A DNA stretch of 11,087 nt from Bacteroidota bacterium. GTDB lineage: Bacteria > Bacteroidota > Bacteroidia > UKL13-3. This document shows positions 6,054-11,087 of the stretch, one piece after another. The DNA lies in NCBI GenBank assembly GCA_947462865.1, contig CANHRW010000046.1:1-11087 (forward strand), in the 5' to 3' direction. Numbering within the stretch: the stretch's first letter is position 1; each line of letters opens with the position of its first letter. The notes beneath the pieces are model-generated. The model worked only from the letters and a program-made list of their open reading frames with translations. It searched no databases and was not told where the DNA came from. Made by a program: the position numbers and the translations under genes.

Positions 6054-7724
6054 TTGAAAACACGCATTCTAATTGCAATCATTTGGTTGTTGGTTTCTGG
6101 AGATTGTTTTGCACAAGACATTCCTGAACAAACCAGACAAAATTTTGATACACATTTCTTCAATGGTATGAAGGAAAAGATGCAGGGAAATACCAAAGAA
6201 GCAGTCAATGAATTTAAAAAAGCATTGCGTATTTTACCTACACAAGCCAATGTCAATTTTCAATTGAGCACCGTGTTACTTGCAGAAAGAAAAGGTGCCG
6301 AGGCAGAAATCTATGCTGAGAAAGCATATCAATTAGAGAAAACAAATGAGTGGTATGTGCAAAATTTAATGGATATTTATAGATACAATAAAAATTATAC
6401 TGCTGCCGAATTGTTTTTAACAGATAGGTACAAGACGAGTAAGAATCCTGATTTATTGTATGAACTTTCTTTCATTCAACTACAAAATAACGCACCAAAG
6501 AAAGCCATTAAAAGTTTAAACCAGCTCGAAAAAAAGGTGGGAATTAGCGAAGACATTACCAAACAAAAGGAACAAATTTATTTACAGCTAAACAATTTAT
6601 CAGCAGCCATACGTGAATTGGAAAAACTCATAGCTAAATTTCCACAAAACCAACAATACAGAGGCGCTTTGGCTGATTTATACCTTTCTAATGGCAAAGA
6701 GAGAGAAGCAATTGCTATATATACTGCAATATTAAAAATAGAACCTAAAAACAGTTATGCAGCATTTGCGCTGAGCGATTTTTATAAATTAAAAAATGAA
6801 AAAGATTCTTGTTTTCATTACCTAAAAAAAGGTCTTGAAGGCAACGGAGACATCAAGTCTAAGTTGGGTGCATTTACCAGCATCATACCAAGCAACTTTT
6901 TTGAAGAAAAACAAAATACCATTTGTGATCATCTTGCTGACGTACTGATTCAGAGTAATCCAGAAAATGCTGGCCCATATTTAATCAAAGGCGACCTACA
7001 ACTCGAAAGTAGAAAGCCAGATAAAGCCCGAGAATTTTACCTAAAAGCGTCGGAACAAAATGATGGTGGCTTAATTGCTTGGGAACAAATTTTGCAATGT
7101 GACCAATTATTGGCCAATTACAAATTGATTTTAGCAGATGCAAAAAAAACCAATGAATTGTTTCCAACATACGCACTAGGCTATTACCACAGTGCTTTTG
7201 CTTCTATTCAACTTAAGGCATACAACGATGCCATTGTAGCTATTCAAATGGGAATTGAATTTGCTGAAGAAAGCAATTTGAGGTCTCAAATGTTTGCCAT
7301 GATGGGCGATGCCGCAAACTATGCAAAAAGATATGCCTTATCTGATTCGGCTTACGCAAGTTCATTAGAAACGGATCCATCTAACGCCTATGCACTCAAC
7401 AACTATGCTTACTATTTGTCTCTAAGGAATGAGCAATTAGACTTGGCAGATAGCTTGAGCAAGCGCTCCATGATTTTAGACCCAGAGAACGCATCTTATG
7501 CCGATACGTATGGATGGATTCTTTATCAGAAAAAAGACTACAATTCAGCATTAATTTACATAGAAAAATCTTTAGAAAAAGCGCCAAATAATGCAGAGGT
7601 AAATGAACATTTAGGAGATGTTCTATTTAAACTTGGAAAAATACTGGAAGCAAAAAATGCATGGAAAAAAGCAAAAGAATTGGGTGCTGAAAGTGAGGCG
7701 TTATTAAAGAAACTAAAGCAATGA
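6054..7724 (+). CDS. Secreted/periplasmic tetratricopeptide-repeat protein
   Basis: A 556-residue TPR protein with an N-terminal signal peptide (MKTR, then hydrophobic ILIAIIWLLV) and a likely cut CFA|QD at 20/21. TPR units are evident at about 35-65 (GNTKEAVNEFKKALRILP), about 68-96, about 200-250 (GKEREAIAIYTAILKIEP) and as a strong C-terminal set at about 440-545, including NAYALNNYAYYLS, YADTYGWILYQKKDYNSAL and NEHLGDVLFKLG. The C-terminal pattern is common in TPR proteins of Gram-negative bacteria that scaffold envelope complexes; no enzyme motif is seen. The start is TTG at 6054: the in-frame codon at 6039-6041 is the stop of the preceding gene, and the first internal ATG would remove the signal peptide. 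It overlaps the DUF4292 gene by an ATGA junction. It probably acts as a protein-binding scaffold with the next two envelope proteins; this is inference. Confidence 0.9.
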   Translation: MKTRILIAIIWLLVSGDCFAQDIPEQTRQNFDTHFFNGMKEKMQGNTKEAVNEFKKALRILPTQANVNFQLSTVLLAERKGAEAEIYAEKAYQLEKTNEWYVQNLMDIYRYNKNYTAAELFLTDRYKTSKNPDLLYELSFIQLQNNAPKKAIKSLNQLEKKVGISEDITKQKEQIYLQLNNLSAAIRELEKLIAKFPQNQQYRGALADLYLSNGKEREAIAIYTAILKIEPKNSYAAFALSDFYKLKNEKDSCFHYLKKGLEGNGDIKSKLGAFTSIIPSNFFEEKQNTICDHLADVLIQSNPENAGPYLIKGDLQLESRKPDKAREFYLKASEQNDGGLIAWEQILQCDQLLANYKLILADAKKTNELFPTYALGYYHSAFASIQLKAYNDAIVAIQMGIEFAEESNLRSQMFAMMGDAANYAKRYALSDSAYASSLETDPSNAYALNNYAYYLSLRNEQLDLADSLSKRSMILDPENASYADTYGWILYQKKDYNSALIYIEKSLEKAPNNAEVNEHLGDVLFKLGKILEAKNAWKKAKELGAESEALLKKLKQ

Positions 7725-8521
7725 AATCCTTCCAAAAGTTCCTATTGATTCTTTGTTGTATGTGTATTTTTATTGCCAATTCATGCAAATCAAAAAAAGT
7801 AGTTCAAGAAATTAAATTGAATCCTATACCACAAAAACAGGAAGTTAAAGCCAAGAACTACGAAACAGAAATTAAACAAATCAATGCAAATGCCAATCAA
7901 ACAAATTGGTATTGTGCAAAAGCAGCCGTAAAATATGATGATGGAAAACAAGCCATTGGTTTGGACCTAGAAATACAAATTGAAAAAAACAAAGAAACTT
8001 GGGTAAATGTAAAAGCAATGGGCTTTATCAATGTTGCTAGAATTGTTTTTCAAACTGATTCTGTTCGCATTTTAGATTATATCAACAGAACTTACACCAG
8101 TGCTTCTTATAAGTACCTCGATCATTTTACAAGCCTACCTTTGGGGTATTCACAAATAGAAAATTTATTGTTAGGGAACGTACTTTATCCGCTAGACATT
8201 CATTCAACCATTGTTCAAAAAAGCAATAATACCATCAGTACTTTTAACCAGTTTTTTGGATTTAAACAGCGTGTCAATTTGAATAATCTGTTCAAGGTTA
8301 TTCAAACCAATATTCAAGACAGTGCTCAAAAACAAAGTCTCCAAATAAGCTACAGCCAATTTATAGCTGAAAACAAAAATCAATTTCCAGAAAAAATAGC
8401 TATTCTATTAAAAAGCGACAAACAGCTCAGCATTGATATGCTTATGAATAACCTATCTTTCAATAAAAAAAGAGATTGGCAATTGTCTGTTCCTAAAAAC
8501 TATAAGGTAAATGTATTTTAA
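7721..8521 (+). CDS. DUF4292 lipoprotein (possible LolA/LolB-type fold)
   Basis: A 266-residue protein with a lipoprotein signal peptide: MKSFQK, hydrophobic LLILCCMCIFI, then a lipobox-like IANSC with acylated Cys22, followed by KSKK. From memory it matches the Bacteroidota family DUF4292, whose members lie between a TPR gene and an EnvC-like gene, exactly as here. The mature protein (WYCAKAAVKYDDGKQAIGLDLEIQIEKN, then KETWVNVKAMGFINVARIVF) reads as alternating amphipathic beta strands like the open beta-barrels of LolA, LolB and related lipid carriers. A role in lipoprotein insertion at the outer membrane is therefore plausible but is inference. The ATG at 7721 overlaps the previous stop (ATGA), implying coupled translation. 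Length is normal for the family. The lysines after the Cys do not by themselves tell which membrane it is kept in. Confidence 0.82.
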   Translation: MKSFQKFLLILCCMCIFIANSCKSKKVVQEIKLNPIPQKQEVKAKNYETEIKQINANANQTNWYCAKAAVKYDDGKQAIGLDLEIQIEKNKETWVNVKAMGFINVARIVFQTDSVRILDYINRTYTSASYKYLDHFTSLPLGYSQIENLLLGNVLYPLDIHSTIVQKSNNTISTFNQFFGFKQRVNLNNLFKVIQTNIQDSAQKQSLQISYSQFIAENKNQFPEKIAILLKSDKQLSIDMLMNNLSFNKKRDWQLSVPKNYKVNVF

Positions 8522-9839
8522 GGTACTCAATCGCATGCATTCGTTCACAACCATTGGCACAAAACAGCTCTTGGTTTTAATTACTTTTTGCTTTTTATAC
8601 AGCAGTGTTTTGGGGCAGAAAGCAAGTCAAAAAAGAAAAGAATTAGAGGCCAAAAGAAAAGAACTTCAACTCAAAATTGAAGAAAACAAAAAACGTTTGG
8701 CCGAAACCAAAAAGGAAGAAAGCAATTCCCTGAAACAATTGAATGTACTTGGTGTTCAAATTAAAACCAGAGAACAAATGATAGACCACATTGGTCAGGA
8801 AACTTTTGAACTATCCATTGAAATAGATGGCCAAAAAAGAGCGGTTTTAACCCTTGAAAACGACCTTGTTCAACTCAAAGAAGATTATGCCAAAAATATT
8901 TTGGCTGCCTACAAGAAAAGAAATTTCAACGATCAACTCATGTTTGTGTTCGATTCTAAAAACTTTTTTCAAGCCTTTAGGAGAATCAAATACCTGAATC
9001 AATATGGAAGGTACAGGGTTGAACAATCAAAGTTGATTTTAAAAACACAAAAATCAATCATAGAGGCCATCAATGAAATGATTGCCATTAAAAACCAAAA
9101 AATGGACTTAATGGGGTTAAAAGAAAATGAGAAGAAAGAACTGGAAATAGACAAAAAAGAAGAAACCAATTTGTTAGAAAAATTACAACAGCAGGTAAGT
9201 AATATCAAAGGGCAGATTATTAGACAAGAACGCATGTCTAACTTATTAAATAAAGCAATTGGAGAACTCATTCAAAAGGAAATAGCTGAAGCAAGAAGAG
9301 CTGAAGAGGCCAAACGAAAAGCTGAAGAAGCCAAACGCCTCGCCAATGCAAAAAAATCTAATACCAAACCAGAACCTCAAAAACAAACTACCGCAAACTC
9401 TTATTTGTCTAGTTCAGGCTTGGCTTTGAGTAAAAACTTTGAAGACAACAAAGGGAAATTACCATGGCCTGTTGATGCAGGAACAATTGCTTCTAGGTTT
9501 GGAACAAGGGAGCACCCTGAGCTCAAAGGGGTAATGGTAAAAAACAATGGCTTAGACATTAAAACACCCATTGGTGCTGAAGTGAAATGTGTATTTAAAG
9601 GTGAGGTGGTGCGCTGCTTTACTATACCAGGCTTAGACAACGTGGTACTGGTAAACCATGGTGAATATTATTCAGTATACGCCCGTTTAGAAAATATCAA
9701 AGTAAGAAAAGGACAACAATTAGACGCATTAGAAAGTATTGGCACCTTATCACAAAACGAATCAGAAAACCATTCCCTGCTCCATTTTGAAATTTACAAA
9801 CAAACCAATTTACAAGACCCAAGCAAGTGGTTACGCTAA
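8511..9839 (+). CDS. EnvC-like murein hydrolase activator (coiled coil plus degenerate LytM/M23 domain)
   Basis: A 442-residue secreted protein. A signal peptide ends at about residue 35 (SSVLG|QK). A long charged coiled coil follows (about 38-280), ending in an Ala/Glu/Lys/Arg tract with AEEAKR repeats. After a short linker comes a LytM/peptidase-M23 domain (about 317-442: LPWPVDAGTIASRFGTRE onward). Coiled coil plus LytM is the layout of EnvC, which at the septum activates peptidoglycan amidases. In this domain the HxxxD motif reads N345-x3-D349, the usual catalytic His after YA is Arg392, and HxH reads L423-x-H425. Three of the key histidines are therefore missing and it should be non-catalytic, consistent with an activator role. 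The start is ambiguous: ATG 8511 overlaps DUF4292 by 11 bases, while ATG 8535 gives a neater signal peptide and a 13-base gap. It is the last gene of the six-gene run. Confidence 0.9.
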   Translation: MYFKVLNRMHSFTTIGTKQLLVLITFCFLYSSVLGQKASQKRKELEAKRKELQLKIEENKKRLAETKKEESNSLKQLNVLGVQIKTREQMIDHIGQETFELSIEIDGQKRAVLTLENDLVQLKEDYAKNILAAYKKRNFNDQLMFVFDSKNFFQAFRRIKYLNQYGRYRVEQSKLILKTQKSIIEAINEMIAIKNQKMDLMGLKENEKKELEIDKKEETNLLEKLQQQVSNIKGQIIRQERMSNLLNKAIGELIQKEIAEARRAEEAKRKAEEAKRLANAKKSNTKPEPQKQTTANSYLSSSGLALSKNFEDNKGKLPWPVDAGTIASRFGTREHPELKGVMVKNNGLDIKTPIGAEVKCVFKGEVVRCFTIPGLDNVVLVNHGEYYSVYARLENIKVRKGQQLDALESIGTLSQNESENHSLLHFEIYKQTNLQDPSKWLR

Positions 9840-9881
9840 TTTTTTAAGGATATTTTAGGTGAACATGCAACTTGAAATGCT

Positions 9882-9889
9882 TATATTTG
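9882..9889 (+). promoter_or_regulatory. Candidate -7 promoter element for the T9SS cargo gene
   Basis: TATATTTG fits TAnnTTTG and ends 21 bases before the ATG at 9911, leaving a leader of roughly 15 bases. A -33 TTTG is not clear; TTTTAG at 9853-9858 is the nearest resemblance and slightly too far. The 71-base gap after the EnvC-like gene has no terminator hairpin, so readthrough from the operon is also possible. Confidence 0.45.
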
Positions 9890-9910
9890 GTCTAATACAA
9901 AACAGAAAAT

Positions 9911-10708
9911 ATGAAAAAAATTTATACGATAGGTTTGGTTTTGGCTTTTGGCGTAATTGGAATGGACAGTCTTCAGTCATACCCTTATGGACCTCCTGCA
10001 GGTTATGCTGGTGGCCCTGCTGAGTCTGGAATGACCTGTGCAAATCCATCTTGTCATGGAGGTACAGCGAGTGTTGCTACAACAAATATCATTACAACAG
10101 ATATCCCTGCCGAAGGTTATACTGCAGGTAATACTTATACCATAACAGTTACGGTTAACAATAACGGTGCAAAAGGATTTCAAGTCAGCCCTCAAACTAC
10201 AGATGGTACATTAGCGGGTTCACTTACTGCTGGTTCAGGAAACAAAGTAGTAAATGGAAAATACGTGACGCATACCGGTGCCATTACAAATACACCTGCT
10301 ATATGGTCATTTACATGGAAAGCCCCAGTTTCTGGAACTGGCCCAGTTGACTTTTACGGGGCATTTGCTAACAATACAAGTGTTACAAGAACTCAAAAAG
10401 TAACTGTTGCTGAAAAATCGGCAACTGGTATCAACGAAAACGAATACCTCAGCCAATTGAGTTTGTATCCAAACCCTGTCATTGGCAAAACTTTAAACTT
10501 AGCGTTTGACCTAAAAAAGAATTCAGTTGTAGAAATTGTGTTGGTTGACCTAACAGGCAGAGAAGTTATCAATCTAGAGAACAGTGTTGAAGGAATGGGT
10601 AGTAAGGCATACAGCTTTACATTGCCAGAACTCAACAACGGAATATACTTTGTTCAGGTTCGCATCAACGACACCCGAATAAGTAAGAAAATATGGATTA
10701 ACAAATAA
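9911..10708 (+). CDS. T9SS-secreted protein with choice-of-anchor-V-like (Reeler-like) domain and a CX4CH motif
   Basis: A 265-residue protein made of three parts. First is a signal peptide (about 1-23, MKKIYTIGLVLAFGVIG). Second is a beta-rich domain of about 150 residues that opens with PPAGYAGGPAESGMTC and resembles the choice-of-anchor V / Reeler-like domains of Bacteroidota. Third is a C-terminal T9SS type A sorting domain (about 183-265: LSLYPNPV, then VVEIVLVDLTGREV, LPELNNGIYFVQVRI and the final SKKIWINK). The sorting domain is removed during export through the outer membrane by the type IX system. Cys43 and Cys48-His49 form C-X4-C-H; relatives usually carry CXXCH, a heme c signature, so covalent heme attachment is possible but unproven. 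The function of the mature domain is not known to me. It has a probable own promoter and is followed immediately by a strong terminator. Confidence 0.9.
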   Translation: MKKIYTIGLVLAFGVIGMDSLQSYPYGPPAGYAGGPAESGMTCANPSCHGGTASVATTNIITTDIPAEGYTAGNTYTITVTVNNNGAKGFQVSPQTTDGTLAGSLTAGSGNKVVNGKYVTHTGAITNTPAIWSFTWKAPVSGTGPVDFYGAFANNTSVTRTQKVTVAEKSATGINENEYLSQLSLYPNPVIGKTLNLAFDLKKNSVVEIVLVDLTGREVINLENSVEGMGSKAYSFTLPELNNGIYFVQVRINDTRISKKIWINK

Positions 10709-10711
10709 TTT

Positions 10712-10737
10712 AAAAATGCCGCAAATGCGGCATTTTT
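10712..10737. terminator. Bidirectional intrinsic terminator
   Basis: A perfect 11-base-pair stem (10712-10722 with 10727-10737) and the loop AAAT: AAAAATGCCGC against GCGGCATTTTT. The GC core is six of the innermost base pairs, with A residues before and T residues after, so it can end transcription from both strands. It starts four bases after the T9SS gene stop (10708) and ends seven bases before the stop of the convergent NUDIX gene (10744). Confidence 0.92.
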
Positions 10738-10743
10738 TATGCA

Positions 10744-11087
10744 TTACCGTTTCATCAGTTGATACTTCAAAATGGCTGCAACAGAAATGGCATCTGTAAT
10801 TTTACCCTGCATCACCATTTGGTAAACCTCATCAAAATGTATTTTTTGAATTTGCAATTGTTCAGAATCTTCTGGATCGGCAATATCTAGGCTTATGCCT
10901 TGTGCCAAATATACAATTGCTTTTTCGTCAGTTGCTGAATTGCTGAGGTGTAATTCTAGGAGTTGTTCCCATGTAGAGGCCAATAAACCACACTCCTCCA
11001 ATAATTCTCTTTTTGCCGTATCTAATGGCGACTCACCAATTGCAGAACCCCCTTCAGGAATTTCCCAAGAGTAGGCATTTAAAGGAA
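10744..11087 (-). CDS. NUDIX hydrolase, probably ADP-ribose pyrophosphatase type (5' end outside window)
   Basis: The frame is open from the window edge to the TAA at 10744-10746, giving about 113 C-terminal residues. Read from the edge it begins PLNAYSWEIPEGG and contains a complete NUDIX box: G, five residues, E, seven residues, then RELLEECGL (around 10993-11049). The two glutamates of EE are expected to bind Mg2+. Family members hydrolyse nucleoside diphosphates linked to another group X. The WEIPEGG entry and the C-terminal QGKITDAISVAAILKYQ resemble the ADP-ribose pyrophosphatase (NudF) group, so ADP-ribose or a nucleotide sugar is the best guess. No substitution is seen in the box, so the enzyme should be active. 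It converges with the T9SS gene and shares its terminator. The N-terminal part, including the start, is not visible. Confidence 0.93.
   Translation of the reverse strand, partial: PLNAYSWEIPEGGSAIGESPLDTAKRELLEECGLLASTWEQLLELHLSNSATDEKAIVYLAQGISLDIADPEDSEQLQIQKIHFDEVYQMVMQGKITDAISVAAILKYQLMKR

Noticed and set aside
6105..6107. Cys18 of the plus-strand TPR protein as a lipoprotein cysteine
   Set aside because: The preceding residue is Asp and no small residue fits the lipobox; a signal peptidase I cut at CFA|QD is more convincing.
8999..9271. Antisense open frame inside the EnvC-like gene (and similar antisense frames in the flippase, TPR and T9SS genes)
   Set aside because: All are opposite to strong, domain-supported genes and encode low-complexity or unrecognisable peptides.
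10744..11001. Complete 85-residue NUDIX-fragment gene starting with TTG at 11001
   Set aside because: The frame is open upstream to the window edge and the first half of the NUDIX box lies there, so the TTG is an internal Leu codon.

Overview
The window looks like chromosomal DNA from a member of the Bacteroidota. The evidence is low G+C composition, a type IX secretion (T9SS) C-terminal sorting domain, Bacteroidota-restricted families (DUF4286, DUF4292), TAnnTTTG-type promoter elements, and signal peptides that are cleaved just before a glutamine. I cannot name a genus. No RNA gene, CRISPR array, insertion sequence, prophage or integron is visible. The only gene-free stretch above 100 bases is 629-854 (226 bases), and it holds short phased repeats.

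Left part (1-3074). The 3' end of rpoN (sigma-54) enters on the + strand. It converges with three minus-strand genes: a small single-pass membrane protein of unknown function (359-628), a DUF4286 protein (855-1172) and a large secreted TPR protein (1169-2989). The last two overlap by an ATGA junction and are probably co-transcribed. An 85-base divergent region (2990-3074) separates this unit from the right-hand cluster.

Centre (3075-9839). Six tightly packed + strand genes follow: a polysaccharide/lipid flippase, dUTPase (dut), a sugar-phosphate nucleotidyltransferase with a left-handed beta-helix tail, a periplasmic TPR protein, a DUF4292 lipoprotein and an EnvC-like LytM protein. Gaps run from a 20-base overlap to 50 bases, so one operon is likely. 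Most members fit cell-envelope building: activated sugar supply, transport of a lipid-linked sugar, lipoprotein or outer-membrane functions, and control of peptidoglycan hydrolysis. dUTPase is the metabolic outlier. From memory of Bacteroidota genomes this gene order is recurrent, so I regard it as a conserved housekeeping cluster and not a new system.

Right part (9840-11087). A secreted T9SS cargo protein with a single C-X4-C-H motif (possible heme site) has its own promoter candidate. It is followed by a strong terminator hairpin with A and T flanks, shared with a convergent NUDIX hydrolase whose 5' end lies outside the window.

I found no clear previously undescribed system. The best leads are the CX4CH motif in the T9SS protein, the EnvC-like protein with three missing zinc/catalytic histidines, the phased boxes around the orphan membrane-protein promoter, and the idea that DUF4292 is a LolB-type lipoprotein carrier.
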